A DNA stretch of 64,000 bases from Myxococcales bacterium (GCA_016709545.1 JADJMO010000020.1:62001-126000); one strand, 5' to 3'. Counted from the stretch's first letter, positions 1-9,863 are shown. Translations and numbers: made by a program. The notes: a model not told the origin generated them from the sequence alone.

Positions 1-927
1 ACGATCTGCGACGCCGAGCAGAACGGCTTGTCGCTCGGCGCGCCGTCGCACGGCCCCTCCCAGCGCGACTGATGAAAGCCGAGGGTCCACGGCGCGGGCA
101 TGGGCATGCGCCCGGTGAGCCGCCCGTAACGACGCACGACCTCGCGGATGGAGGGGCCGGGGATCAGGTACTGATCCATCGCGGTGCCCGTGACGCGCAG
201 CTCACCGTCGGTGGTGCCGACGTCGAAGTGCATCCGGTGGGTGTCGTGGGTGAACACGCCGTAGGCGCGGGCGTCGCGCAGCGCGACGTAGAATGGGATC
301 GATTGGTAGAGGTTCTTCGCGTCGGGCGGATATCCCTTGTTCGCGTCGACGTACGCGTCGGTGTTCCACAGATCGATGCTCGCCCCGCGCAGATCGAGGC
401 GATGGGTCGTGTGCTGTCCGAGGCCGTAGACGCGCTCACCCGTGGCGAGCTTGCGGCTCACGCCGACGGCGCCGTCCTTCTCGAACCAGCCGTCGCGATC
501 CTCGAGGAGCGTCCCGGTCGCGTCCTTCACGGTCAGCGCGCAGGTCTTCTCGGCGATGGAGACCTCGAAGGTCGAGGTGCACACGACGAGCGTCGAGCCG
601 CGCCTTGCCCGCGACGACCGCCGGACCGACCGGTCGCTCGACCGGGACCAGCGGCTCGGGGCCCTTGCCGTACTTCAGGCGCACGATGCCCTCGTCGAGC
701 ACGCTCACGCCGAGCGTCGTCTTCTCGCAGGCGACCGCGAGCCCGTGATCGTCGACCTTCGTGACGCCGGCCGGCAGGGTGGGCTCGTCGCCGCACCCCG
801 GGAGAGAGGGCGCGTCGACGGGGACCTCGAGCGCGACGTCGGAGCTCGCGTCGACGCCGGCGTCGGGCGGCTCGCTGCTCTCGGAGCTGCACCCGAGCAG
901 CACGACCCCGAGCCACGCGTACCTCAT
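1..927 (-). CDS. Glycoside hydrolase family 31 lipoprotein, N-terminal part (cut by window edge, frameshifted)
   Basis: The protein begins with a lipoprotein signal whose lipobox reads VLLGC, then an Asp/Ala-rich linker (PPDAGVDASSD), so it should be an anchored envelope protein. After the linker it matches the N-terminal galactose-mutarotase-like part of GH31 alpha-glucosidases/alpha-xylosidases: GLGQHTTRLDLRG, YGVFTHDTHRMHFDVG, and the run into the catalytic barrel, PMPAPWTLGFHQSRW. The catalytic Asp residues lie beyond the left edge of the window. The frame breaks near 598: upstream codons end in KAR, and one extra base must be removed to continue into STLVVCTSTFEV. This is probably a consensus error, as similar breaks recur through the window. 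GH31 membership is firm; the substrate cannot be read from this part. Confidence 0.82.
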
Positions 928-1569
<642 letters not shown>

Positions 1570-2157
1570 TCACCGCAAGAGGCCGCGCGACCTCGCGGCC
1601 TCGACGAAGCGGTCCTTCGCGAGCTGGAAGCGCTTGCGCAGCCGCGCGCTCTCGCGGTCGAGGTCCTCGTCGGTCGCGCGCTCGTCGAGGAACACGCGCG
1701 CGAGATCGCGCCACGCGAGCCCCTCCTCGAGCCGCAGGATCAGCAAGGTGCGTTCTTCCTCGGTGAAGGACGCGCGCAGCTCGTCGCGCGCGCGGTCGAT
1801 GTTGCTGGTGGTCTCGGTGCGAAGACGTTCGGCGAGCTCGCCGGCCTGCGAGAGCGGCACGTCGCCGGCGCGACGCCTCTCGACCCGCGCCTGATCGGTG
1901 GCGGCGTGTCGCGCGAGGAGGAAACACCACGACCGGAGCGAGCACTGCCACTCGAACCTCGGCAGCGTGCTCCAGAGACGCTCGGCGAACATCGAGAACG
2001 CGTCGCCGGCGCGGGTCTCGTCACCGAGCAGCGACCGGAGGAACCGCAACACCTCGGGCCCGCGCCCTTGCAGAGCGAGCGTGGTCGCCCGGGCCGGGTC
2101 TCCGGCAGCGAGCGCCGCGCGGACGGACAGCTCGAGGGCGCTCTCCTCCTCGGACAT
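1570..2157 (-). CDS. Sigma-70 family (ECF-like) RNA polymerase sigma factor
   Basis: The 195-residue protein has the two-domain layout of an ECF-like sigma factor. Region 2 is around residues 45-95 (DAFSMFAERLWSTLPRFEW, then SLRSWCFLLARHAATD). Region 4 is around residues 130-190 (LRLEEGLAWRDLARVFLDE, ending in a basic helix). The linker between them is short and there is no sigma-1.1 or region 3. It would direct RNA polymerase to a private promoter set. No anti-sigma gene is recognisable next to it; the downstream side is the damaged G-tract region, where one could have been lost. The start is the ATG at 2157, and the 68-base gap to the divergent lipoprotein gene at 2226 must hold promoters for both. 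Confidence 0.8.
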   Translation of the reverse strand: MSEEESALELSVRAALAAGDPARATTLALQGRGPEVLRFLRSLLGDETRAGDAFSMFAERLWSTLPRFEWQCSLRSWCFLLARHAATDQARVERRRAGDVPLSQAGELAERLRTETTSNIDRARDELRASFTEEERTLLILRLEEGLAWRDLARVFLDERATDEDLDRESARLRKRFQLAKDRFVEAARSRGLLR

Positions 2158-2225
2158 GGAGAAAGTCTATCCGAGGCTTCACATCTCGGCAGGGGCCGAC
2201 GTCTCCCTGGTCGGGAGGTATCTCG

Positions 2226-2990
2226 ATGAGGACGCATTCGGTCGTATTCGCGGCGATTCTGGCGGGTTGTGGGTCGTCGGAGGCCGCTCCGGCGCCGATT
2301 CCTTTGGCGGACGCCGCGGTGGAGACGGCGACGGTCGCGGACACCGGCCCCGACAGCGAGGAGGTGTCGACCGACGCCGGCGTGAAGTGCGCGCCGCAGC
2401 CGATCACCGGGTGGACGCCCAAGTGGTACCCGCCCACCGGCAGCTACCAGGGAAAGTGCACGGCGGCGGAGATCCACGACCTCGTCACGGCCTGCTCGCC
2501 GACCTCGCCCGAGGCCACGTGCAAGGCCGCACTCGACAAGAAGCCGGACTGCTCGAATTGCCTGCTGACCGACGCGTACGCGACGAGCACCGGGGCGATG
2601 GTCCGTTACACCGACCCACTGAACCTCATCGACCGCAACGTCGGCGGCTGTTTCGCGCTGAAGCTCGGCGACAGCTCGAAGGACGGCTGCGGCGCCAAGG
2701 TCCGCGCGGCGGTCGACTGTGGGCTGCAGTCGTGCGGCAAGGCTTGCGCGCCGCCCAAGACCTTCGCCGCGCTGAACGGGTGCATCACGAAGGCCAACGC
2801 CGATCCGACGCTCTGCAAGGCGTACTTCGACGCCGCCGACAAGTGCGTGGTCGACAACGGCGACAAGGTCAGCGACTGCTCGTTCTACCTGACGGGTGAG
2901 CCGGTGAACGACGTCTTCGAGCGCTACGGCAACCTGTTCTGTGGCACTGCGCCCGGCGGCGACGCCGGCACCGACGCGAAGGGCGACTAG
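2226..2990 (+). CDS. Cys-rich lipoprotein of unknown function
   Basis: This is a 254-residue protein with a signal peptide and the lipobox ILAGC, followed by an Ala/Asp/Thr-rich linker (LADAAVETATVADTG) and then a Cys-rich body with about 14 cysteines from residue 54 on, probably disulphide-bonded in the envelope. I do not recognise a family. The start ATG at 2226 follows a strong GGGAGG ribosome site. It is divergent from the sigma factor gene and convergent with the kinase gene; the two stop codons share the four bases CTAG at 2987-2990. Confidence 0.75.
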   Translation: MRTHSVVFAAILAGCGSSEAAPAPIPLADAAVETATVADTGPDSEEVSTDAGVKCAPQPITGWTPKWYPPTGSYQGKCTAAEIHDLVTACSPTSPEATCKAALDKKPDCSNCLLTDAYATSTGAMVRYTDPLNLIDRNVGGCFALKLGDSSKDGCGAKVRAAVDCGLQSCGKACAPPKTFAALNGCITKANADPTLCKAYFDAADKCVVDNGDKVSDCSFYLTGEPVNDVFERYGNLFCGTAPGGDAGTDAKGD

Positions 2991-5935
2991 GTCCGATCGA
3001 GGATCGTTCGCATCTCGTCGACCGCGGGCGAAGTCACGTCGAGCATGCTCCACGCGTCGACCACGCGCTGGGCGGCAAGACGCGCGCGCTTCTTGTCGCC
3101 GCGCGCCAGCGCCCAGCGCGCGATCGCGGGCATCTGCAGGGGGACGACGTGGGGCGCGGACTTCCTGGAGAGGATCGCGTCCACGTTCCGCAAGAGCAGC
3201 TCGCGATCGCGCGGCGTATCGAGCGGTTCGATCGGCATCGTGAGCAGGAGGTAGGGCGAGAGGGCCCGGAACTCCTCGGCTGCCTTCGCGAGGTCCCCTC
3301 TCGCATACGCCGAGAGGCCTCGGACCATCCTTCGCACCTCGTCCGAGACGTCTCGCACGACCTCGCCGCCGAGCGCGTCCTCGAGCAAGCCGACGCATCG
3401 CCCGAGGAGCGCTCTGCTCTTCGCCTGCGCGCACGCGAACGCGAGCGAGCCGACGACCGGCGTGACGATCGACACGCGCGCGGGCTTCGGCTGCAGAAAC
3501 CGCGTCAGCAGTCGATCGAGCGCCTCGTCGAGGTCGCCCTTGGCGCGGTGCGCGTCGGTCCATGCGGCGAGCGCCATCGAGTCGGCGTACGCGTCGCTCC
3601 CCAGGAACTCGGTCGTGGCGAAGGTCTCGTCGAGGCGCCGCGCAGCGGCTGCGACCTTCCCATCACCGACGTCGAGCATCGCGAGCACGATGTTGCCGAT
3701 GTGCGCGGACTCGGGTCGGATCAGCGCCGCGGCGCCGATCATCCGCGCCTCTTCGGTGCGCCCGAGCAGGACGAGCGTCGGCACGTGCTTGCGCGCCGCG
3801 AGGGCGGAGAAGGGCGCGAGCAGGCTCTGCTTCGCCGTCCACTCGAGCTTCTTCGTCGGCGCCATCGTCGGGTCGAGCTCGATCGGGAGGTCGTAGGCCG
3901 CGGCGTTCTCCGGTGCCCACGCGAGGAACGCCGCGACGGTGCGGTCGCCCTTCGCCGAAGGGAGAGCGCTGAGGGCGAGGCCGAACCAGTCGACGTCGAG
4001 CGGGTCTTCCTCGACGTGGGGGAGGATGTACTCGCGCCCCTTGTCGGTCTCTCCGTTGAACGTCAGTCCCCACCCGATCGCGAGATCGTACGCGCGCTGC
4101 ACGGCGGGCCTGGTCTCGACCTTTCGCGCCGCGAGGAGCGCCACGAGGCCCTTCTTCCGCCCCGCGACGCTGGTGGAGCCGCCCGCGGTGAGGAGCAGAC
4201 GGGCAGGGGAGCTCGCGTCGACCTCGAGCTCGATGCTGGGCTCGGGCGCACGTCGCACGCGCGCCTCCGCGAACGCGAAGTCGGGTGCGGCGGGCAGCAC
4301 CGTCTTGCGCCACGGCTCGATGCGAGCGAGCCCCCACGCGAGGTCGTCCCCCGCCTCGGCGGCCGCGCCGTAGTCCGAGAGCGCGACCCCCAGCGCCGGC
4401 TCCCGCGACCAGACGAGCGGCGCGAGCTCCTCGAAGGTCTCGCGAAGGGGGACAGCATCGGGGCGCAGCAAGGGATCGGTCGCCTGGGCGATGGCCCGGT
4501 GTAGCCGCGGGTCAGCGCCGGACGAGCGCGCGATGATGCCATTTCTGCCATGGAGCTCGAGCTCGATGCGCAGCGTGCCGTTCTCGCGGACGACCTTGCC
4601 GTCGAGCCACGCGTCGGCCCTCTTGCGCGCCGCCTCGAGCGTGCGGGCGCGGACGTCGGGCGCGTCGAACGGATGGTCGGGGAAGTCGTCGCGCGGGCCG
4701 TGCGGCAGGCCGAGCAGCTCGGCCGGTACGAGCACGCGCGCGCTTCGCTGGCCGAGCGCGGCGAGCAGGCGCTTGCACGCGCGACTGGCCGCGGCCGCAC
4801 CGAGCCAGCCGTTCGGCTCGGGCACGCCCTCGACGGCGAGGATCGGGCACGCGAGCTTGGCGTCGTCGCGTGCCAGCGGCGTCTTCGGCGCCGCGACTGC
4901 CGGGGTGGGAGGTGCCCGCCGCGCCTGGTACGTGAACACCGAGATCGCGCCCGCGACGATGGCCGCCAGGGCCAACGGTCGGCCGATGGAGCGGCGGCGA
5001 AGGCCCCGTCCACCATCGATGGTGCTGAGCGCGTCGACGAGCGCGGCTCCGCTGGCCGGTCGCTTCGCAGGGTCCTTCGAGAGGCAGCGGCGTACGAGCT
5101 CCGCGAGCGCGCCCGGAGTCTCCCATGCCCCCAGTGCCGGCGGCTCGTCACGATCGATGGCGATCAACAGCTCCACCGAAGTCCGCCCGACGAACGGGCG
5201 CTTGCCCGCGAGCAGCTCGTAGAGCACCACCCCGAACGAGAAGACGTCGCTGCGCGCGTCGACGGCCAGGCCCTTGCCTTGCTCGGGGGACATGTACGCC
5301 GGCGTCCCGAGGACCACGCCCTCGTGGGTGAGCCCGTCGATCGAGTTCGTCTCGCTCACGGGGGCCATCTGGGCCGCGCGCAGCTTCGCGAGGCCGAAGT
5401 CGAGGATCTTCACCGTGCCGGCGGTGTCGATCATCACGTTCTCGGGCTTCAGGTCGCGGTGGACGACGTCGGCTGCGTGCGCGACGGCCAGCCCACGCGC
5501 GAGCTGCCGCGCGACGTCGAGCACCCGCGCGGCCGGCAATCGCCCACCGGCCTCGACGAGCACCTCCCGCAGCGTGCGACCCTCGACGAGCTCCATCGCG
5601 AGGAACGGCAGGCCCTCGGCTTCGCCGGCCTCGAAGACGGTCGCGATGTGCGGGCTGTCCGCGAGCGCCCCCGAGCGCGCCTCGCGCAGGAGCCGACGCC
5701 TTCGACCCTCGTCGGCCAGGGCCGCAGCCGTGAGGATCTTCAGCGCGACCTCGCGCCCGAGCTTCGTGTCGCGCGCGCGGTAGACCACACCCATTCCGCC
5801 GCGACCGAGCAGCGCGACGAGCTCGAACCGTCCGACGCGTTGCCCGCTGCGGTTCGGCTCGACCTCTGCCCGCACGGCACGGAGCAGCATCTCCTCGGAG
5901 GGAGACCGCCCCGATCGCGCGTCGTCGTCCGACAT
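2987..5935 (-). CDS. Transmembrane Ser/Thr protein kinase with large C-terminal domain
   Basis: This 982-residue eukaryotic-like kinase is of the PknB type. Kinase domain, residues about 35-290: glycine loop GRGGMGVVYRARD, catalytic Lys in REVALKIL, catalytic loop VVHRDLKPENVMID, DFG in ILDFGLAKL, and the activation-segment end GTPAYMSPEQGKG. All catalytic residues are present. One membrane helix near residues 318-335 (LALAAIVAGAISVFTYQA) leads to a roughly 630-residue C-terminal region that looks helical and repeat-like (TPR-like) with no clear family. The topology suggests a cytoplasmic kinase with an outward-facing sensor. The gene is monocistronic; its stop overlaps that of the convergent lipoprotein gene. 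Confidence 0.92.
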   Translation of the reverse strand: MSDDDARSGRSPSEEMLLRAVRAEVEPNRSGQRVGRFELVALLGRGGMGVVYRARDTKLGREVALKILTAAALADEGRRRRLLREARSGALADSPHIATVFEAGEAEGLPFLAMELVEGRTLREVLVEAGGRLPAARVLDVARQLARGLAVAHAADVVHRDLKPENVMIDTAGTVKILDFGLAKLRAAQMAPVSETNSIDGLTHEGVVLGTPAYMSPEQGKGLAVDARSDVFSFGVVLYELLAGKRPFVGRTSVELLIAIDRDEPPALGAWETPGALAELVRRCLSKDPAKRPASGAALVDALSTIDGGRGLRRRSIGRPLALAAIVAGAISVFTYQARRAPPTPAVAAPKTPLARDDAKLACPILAVEGVPEPNGWLGAAAASRACKRLLAALGQRSARVLVPAELLGLPHGPRDDFPDHPFDAPDVRARTLEAARKRADAWLDGKVVRENGTLRIELELHGRNGIIARSSGADPRLHRAIAQATDPLLRPDAVPLRETFEELAPLVWSREPALGVALSDYGAAAEAGDDLAWGLARIEPWRKTVLPAAPDFAFAEARVRRAPEPSIELEVDASSPARLLLTAGGSTSVAGRKKGLVALLAARKVETRPAVQRAYDLAIGWGLTFNGETDKGREYILPHVEEDPLDVDWFGLALSALPSAKGDRTVAAFLAWAPENAAAYDLPIELDPTMAPTKKLEWTAKQSLLAPFSALAARKHVPTLVLLGRTEEARMIGAAALIRPESAHIGNIVLAMLDVGDGKVAAAARRLDETFATTEFLGSDAYADSMALAAWTDAHRAKGDLDEALDRLLTRFLQPKPARVSIVTPVVGSLAFACAQAKSRALLGRCVGLLEDALGGEVVRDVSDEVRRMVRGLSAYARGDLAKAAEEFRALSPYLLLTMPIEPLDTPRDRELLLRNVDAILSRKSAPHVVPLQMPAIARWALARGDKKRARLAAQRVVDAWSMLDVTSPAVDEMRTILDRT

Positions 5936-5975
5936 TCCAGCGTTCGAGTCTACCGGTCGCCCAAGGCCACTCCGA

Positions 5976-6007
5976 GGCCGCGAGCACCACGGTGGGCGCT
6001 CGCGGCC
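5976..6007 (-). terminator. Hairpin downstream of the VOC gene
   Basis: A perfect 10-bp inverted repeat: GGCCGCGAGC at 5976-5985 and GCTCGCGGCC at 5998-6007, with a 12-base loop. It begins 7 bases past the stop codon of the VOC gene (6014). There is no T tract, so it is a candidate intrinsic terminator of the GC-rich type rather than a certain one. Confidence 0.5.
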
Positions 6008-6013
6008 GCTCGG

Positions 6014-6793
6014 TCACTTCGTCGAGTGGATCGCGAACGCAGCGCCCTGGGGGTCGATGCCCACGGCGACCCTCGCGCCACCGGGGACCTCCATCGGACC
6101 GTGCGCCAGCTTCGCGCCGAGTCCCTCGAACGCGGTCACCGACTGGTCGACGCTCTCCACGTTGAAGTACGGCAACCACGCCGACACCGGGACGTTCGGC
6201 GGGCGCTTCATCATGCCGCCGTACGACTTCTCGCCGAGCCCGAACATCTGGTAGGGGCCCATCTCGGGGCCCATGTCCATGGCGCTCGTCTTCTTCCAGC
6301 CGAAGAGGCGGCCGTAGAACGCACACGCGGCCTCGACGTCGGCGGTCATCAGCTCGTGCCACGCGACGTTGCCGAGCGTGTCGTTCGGCTCCTTCACCTC
6401 GACGGTCGCGTCGGCTCCGGTGTAGGCCGCGAACACGGCGCCCGAGTGGTCGGCGAACACGGCGAAGCGGCCGAAGCCCGGGATGTCGGTGGGGGGAACG
6501 AAGGTCTTGCCCCCGAGCTCGGTGACGAGCTTCGCGGTGTCGTCGACGCTCTTCACCGCGACGTGCAGCAGCCAGTGCGACGGGGCGCCCATGGCCTTGG
6601 CCTCGGCCGGCAGCGTGCTGAGCCCGCCGACGCCGTCGGTGGAGCCAGGCCGGAGCCACATCGTGTACTCCATGTCCGGCATGGGGATGGGCTGCGTGCC
6701 CCAGCGAATCAGCTTCGTGTAGAACGCCTTCGCGCCCTCGGTGTCGGTCGTCATCAGCTCGTACCAGCAGAACTTCCCGTGATTGTCGGCCAT
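6014..6793 (-). CDS. Double-VOC-domain (glyoxalase/bleomycin resistance fold) protein
   Basis: This 259-residue protein is made of two vicinal-oxygen-chelate modules. Each opens with the same signature: FCWYELMTTDTEGAKAFY at residues 8-25 and AWHELMTADVEAACAFYGRL in the second half. Each ends in a strand typical of the fold (GRFAVFADHSGAVFAAY; GARVAVGIDPQGAAFAIH). Such tandem proteins include hydroxylases, dioxygenase-like and antibiotic-binding members, so the substrate cannot be assigned. There is no signal peptide, so it is cytoplasmic. It is a single gene, divergent from the small lipoprotein gene at 6951. Confidence 0.88.
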   Translation of the reverse strand: MADNHGKFCWYELMTTDTEGAKAFYTKLIRWGTQPIPMPDMEYTMWLRPGSTDGVGGLSTLPAEAKAMGAPSHWLLHVAVKSVDDTAKLVTELGGKTFVPPTDIPGFGRFAVFADHSGAVFAAYTGADATVEVKEPNDTLGNVAWHELMTADVEAACAFYGRLFGWKKTSAMDMGPEMGPYQMFGLGEKSYGGMMKRPPNVPVSAWLPYFNVESVDQSVTAFEGLGAKLAHGPMEVPGGARVAVGIDPQGAAFAIHSTK

Positions 6794-6923
6794 GGTCCCC
6801 TCCTTGGGTCGACCGAAGCTACGCGACGAAAAGGCGGGATGTCACGTGTCGAAGGTTGCGGGGCTTCGGCACAGGAGTGGCACAAATCTGCGACGCAGAG
6901 GCTTCGTTCTTGGCCGAATTTGC

Positions 6924-6939
6924 TGGCTCGCAGATTGCT
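6924..6939 (+). promoter_or_regulatory. Possible sigma-54-type promoter element
   Basis: The bases TGGCTCGCAGATTGCT fit the -24/-12 consensus TGGCACR-N4-TTGCW with one mismatch and exact spacing. Transcription would begin about 12 bases past the GC element, close to the GTG start at 6951, which would give an almost leaderless mRNA. This proximity makes the site either unusual or a chance match. Confidence 0.3.
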
Positions 6940-6950
6940 GCACGGTGACC

Positions 6951-7358
6951 GTGAGGAAGGCACGGCACACCCTCCCATTCGCGGCCCTCGCGCTCGGGGC
7001 GTGCTCGAGCGAACCGGCGCCCCCGGCGACCACGCACTGGGTCTGCGCCGACGGGCCGCGGATGACCAACAGCCAGGCTCTCGCCCTCCCGTACGAGGAC
7101 GTGGTGGGCGCGGGCGCACTCCCGAAGTGCACGCCGAGCTGCGGTGCGGACGTGCCGTCGGGCAACCTGCAGGCGCGGGCGCTGCCGACGGGCACCTGCG
7201 AGGGCGAGGGGGCCTGTGCGATTGGCATCGCCATCCAGTGCAAGGGCACCACCCCGGGCCCGCTGAACGGCTACGTGTGTCGTTGCAGCGAGAGGCGCTG
7301 GTCGTGCGTGCTCGCGCAGCCGAGCGGCTCGATGTGCGCGGGCGGCCCCGTCGACTAG
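6951..7358 (+). CDS. Small Cys-rich lipoprotein
   Basis: Reading from the GTG at 6951 gives a 135-residue lipoprotein with signal RKARHTLPFAALALGAC and lipobox ALGAC. The mature part has about ten cysteines (for example CTPSCGAD, GYVCRCSERRWSC). The GTG at 6945 is an equally possible start; the longer upstream open frame lacks coding character and would place the signal peptide internally. No family recognised. It converges on the phosphatidyltransferase gene, sharing the four-base stop overlap CTAG at 7355-7358. Confidence 0.65.
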   Translation: MRKARHTLPFAALALGACSSEPAPPATTHWVCADGPRMTNSQALALPYEDVVGAGALPKCTPSCGADVPSGNLQARALPTGTCEGEGACAIGIAIQCKGTTPGPLNGYVCRCSERRWSCVLAQPSGSMCAGGPVD

Positions 7359-7930
7359 GGCTCGGGCCCCCGATACACCACGACCGAGGGCGAGCTCTTC
7401 ACGATCGAGGCCGCGCGCACGCCCGGGTCGACCAGCGACCGCCGCGCGTGGGCGAACGTGGTCGCGATGCCGAGCCCGGCCGCGAGCGCGCAGAGCAGCG
7501 GCCGCTCGGCCACGCCGTGGATCGCGGCGAGCACCGCGGCGAACTGGGCGATCGTCGTCGCCTTGCCGAGCCACTCTGCCCCGATCCGGCGCACCGCGCG
7601 CATGGGGAGCAGGAGCGCGACGCCGATGAGGACCAGCTCGCCGAGGTCGCGCACGCCGAGCAGCACGGCCTCCGTCTTGGTCAGCCGAGCCTGCACGACG
7701 AGGGCGATCGCGACCGTCAGCACGAAGATCTTGTCGACGATCCCGTCGAGCAGGGCGCCGAGCTCGTGCGCCTCGCCGCGGCGCCGCGCGACCCAGCCGT
7801 CGAGGACGTCGGTGAGCCCGGCGACGACCAGCACCACGGTCGCCCACCGAGGTTGCCCGGCCACGAGCACGAACACCGCGGCGAGCGGCACGCGCGAGAG
7901 GGTCAGGTAGTCGGCGACACGGAGGGGCAC
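7355..7930 (-). CDS. CDP-alcohol phosphatidyltransferase family membrane protein
   Basis: This 191-residue membrane enzyme carries the family motif D-x2-DG-x2-AR-x8-G-x3-D-x3-D: DVLDGWVARR, then G-ALL-D-GIV-D. These Asp residues bind Mg2+ and the CDP-linked lipid while phosphatidyl or a related group is transferred to an alcohol head group. Several hydrophobic helices surround the motif. The size fits PgsA-type synthases, but the acceptor alcohol (glycerol phosphate, inositol or other) cannot be told. The start GTG at 7930 lies inside the 3' end of the MFS gene (28-base overlap), so it is probably translated from the chemosensory transcript. Confidence 0.82.
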   Translation of the reverse strand: MPLRVADYLTLSRVPLAAVFVLVAGQPRWATVVLVVAGLTDVLDGWVARRRGEAHELGALLDGIVDKIFVLTVAIALVVQARLTKTEAVLLGVRDLGELVLIGVALLLPMRAVRRIGAEWLGKATTIAQFAAVLAAIHGVAERPLLCALAAGLGIATTFAHARRSLVDPGVRAASIVKSSPSVVVYRGPEP

Positions 7931-9042
7931 GCCCCACGATCGAGCAACGCCCGTGCCCGGACCCGACAGAACAGCGCGAAGGCCACGCTCACCCCCGCAC
8001 CCAGCAAGAAGACGGCCCGGGGCGCGCGGGCGGGGTCGACGGCGCTGCGGGTGAGGGCGGCGACGACGCCGGCCACGATGGGCCCGAGCAGCATGCCCGC
8101 GCAGCCCGCAACCTGGAGCGCACCCATCGCGCGGGCGCGGTCGCCGTGGCCCGCCGACGAGCGCTCGACCGCGCTGGCGAAGAGCGCCGAGCCGCCGAGG
8201 CCGAAGACGATCATGGGGAGTGGGAGGAGGAGCGTCGAGCAGTACCCCAGCGAGAGGAGCCCCGCGCCGGCGGCGATCGACCCGAAGAACGCGAGGCCGT
8301 CGGCGTTGCCGCGGCCGGCGAGGCGACCGAGCGGGTAGCTCGCGAGGGCGAAGGGTACGGTCACCGCGGCGAACAGGGCGCCGATCCTGGCGTCGCTGAC
8401 GTGGTGCACGCGGTGCGCGAAGAGCGCGAACGTGACCACCAGGCAGCCGACCAGGAATCGGCCGAGGAACGCGCTGGCGAACGCGGTGGGGTCGAGGGGG
8501 GCGCGGCGGGTCGTCGTGGGGCTCGGGGCCTGCGCCGGCGCAAGGAGAGCGACGACCACGAGGAGACCGGCGGCCACCCCGAACACCGCCCGGGGACCAC
8601 CGACGTGCACCGCGAGCCCGCCGAGCGCGCTCCCGAGGGCCACGGCGACGCCGATGGCGGCCGCAGCGGCAGGAATGGTCCGGGCGCACCCCTCCCGTCG
8701 CGCGTGCTCGGCGGCGAGCGCCATCAGACAGGTGGTCGTGCCGACGTGCGCCGCGCCCTCGAGGAAGCGCAGGGCGAGGACCAGCGCAGTGGGCAGGTGC
8801 AGCGGGAGCACCGCCAGGAGGACGAGGTCGAGGAGGATCAGCGTCCGCAGCGGGGGCCGCTTGCGCACGACCAGCGGGGTGCCGAGGATGGCGCCCGCCA
8901 TCGCGAGCGCGAAGAAGGCGTGCATCGCGCCCTCGCGGCCGGCGTGCTGGCTCGCGAACAGCGGGCGCACCGCCGGCGTGAGCATGGTGGCCGGCAGCAT
9001 CTGCAGGCCGAGCAGGAGCGCGAACCTCCGCGCCCCGGTCAT
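7903..9042 (-). CDS. MFS-type transporter
   Basis: This 379-residue protein is very hydrophobic, with about 12 predicted membrane spans (for example LILLDLVLLAVLPLHL, ALFAAVTVPFALASYPLGRL) and the loop between halves around residues 185-205. The length and the repeated 6+6 helix pattern fit the major facilitator superfamily. The substrate is unknown. The ATG start at 9042 overlaps the cheR stop (ATGA), so translation is probably coupled to cheR; this ties the carrier to the chemosensory operon. Confidence 0.8.
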   Translation of the reverse strand: MTGARRFALLLGLQMLPATMLTPAVRPLFASQHAGREGAMHAFFALAMAGAILGTPLVVRKRPPLRTLILLDLVLLAVLPLHLPTALVLALRFLEGAAHVGTTTCLMALAAEHARREGCARTIPAAAAAIGVAVALGSALGGLAVHVGGPRAVFGVAAGLLVVVALLAPAQAPSPTTTRRAPLDPTAFASAFLGRFLVGCLVVTFALFAHRVHHVSDARIGALFAAVTVPFALASYPLGRLAGRGNADGLAFFGSIAAGAGLLSLGYCSTLLLPLPMIVFGLGGSALFASAVERSSAGHGDRARAMGALQVAGCAGMLLGPIVAGVVAALTRSAVDPARAPRAVFLLGAGVSVAFALFCRVRARALLDRGACPSVSPTT

Positions 9043-9863
9043 TGCTTCAGCTTGTAGAACGAGGCGTTGCTCTCCTGTGCGCGGACGAACCCGTCGTCGA
9101 GGTTGAGGGTCGTCTCGGCGCCGCCGAGGAACAGCACGCCGTCCTTGGGCAACATGTTGCGCACGCGGCCGAGGATCTTCTTCTTGGTGGGGACGTCGAA
9201 GTAGATCAGCACGTTGCGGATGAACACGATGTCCACCTGGCTCGGCATGCCGATCCACGGAGCGATCAGGTTCAGGTTGCGGAAGTCGACCATCTCGCGC
9301 AGGTAGGGCTTGATCACCCAGTCGGCGTCCTCGCGCGTGAAGTGGCGGTAGAGCATCGGCGCGGGCAGCCCACGGTTCACCTCGTGCTGCCGGTAGCGGC
9401 CGCTCTTGGCGCGATCGAGGACCACGTTGTTGATGTCCGTCGCGACGATCTCGATCTTGAACCCGGCGAGCTGGGGCACGCGGTCCTTGATCAGCATGGC
9501 GAGGCTGTAGGGCTCTTGCCCGGTGGAGCAGGCCGCGCACCAGACCCGTAGCGTGCGCACGATGGAGCGCGTCTTCTGGAACTCGGGGAGGATGTGCTTG
9601 GCGAGGGCCTCGAACGGGTGGATGTCCCGGAAGAAGCTCGTCTCGTTGGTGGTCATCGCCTCGACCACCCGGGCGTGGACGCCGTTGTAGGGCTTCTGGG
9701 CGATGTTGCGCAGGAACTCGTCCACGCTGCCGTGCCCGGCCTCCTTGGCGAGGGGGCCGAGGCGGGCCTCGACGAGGTACTCCTTGCCGGACTCGAGGAC
9801 GATGGCCGCGCGTTCGTACACGAGATCGCGCACGTATCGCAGACCGTCAGGACTGAGCTGCAT
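9039..9863 (-). CDS. cheR: CheR protein-glutamate methyltransferase
   Basis: This 274-residue SAM-dependent methyltransferase adds methyl groups to Glu side chains of chemoreceptors. It has an N-terminal helical domain (residues about 1-75) and a Rossmann methyltransferase domain: MTTNETSFFRD, LRVWCAACSTGQEPYSLAM as the SAM-binding motif, IEIVATDINNVVLDRA, and IVFIRNVLIYFD. The size matches the E. coli family. The start at 9863 is inside the end of cheB (17-base overlap). It has no TPR extension of the kind found on some myxobacterial CheR proteins. Confidence 0.95.
   Translation of the reverse strand: MQLSPDGLRYVRDLVYERAAIVLESGKEYLVEARLGPLAKEAGHGSVDEFLRNIAQKPYNGVHARVVEAMTTNETSFFRDIHPFEALAKHILPEFQKTRSIVRTLRVWCAACSTGQEPYSLAMLIKDRVPQLAGFKIEIVATDINNVVLDRAKSGRYRQHEVNRGLPAPMLYRHFTREDADWVIKPYLREMVDFRNLNLIAPWIGMPSQVDIVFIRNVLIYFDVPTKKKILGRVRNMLPKDGVLFLGGAETTLNLDDGFVRAQESNASFYKLKQ

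Noticed and set aside
4550..8338. Plus-strand frame of over 1200 codons opposite the kinase, VOC and transferase genes
   Set aside because: It runs opposite four real genes and has no recognisable domain; it is an antisense shadow.
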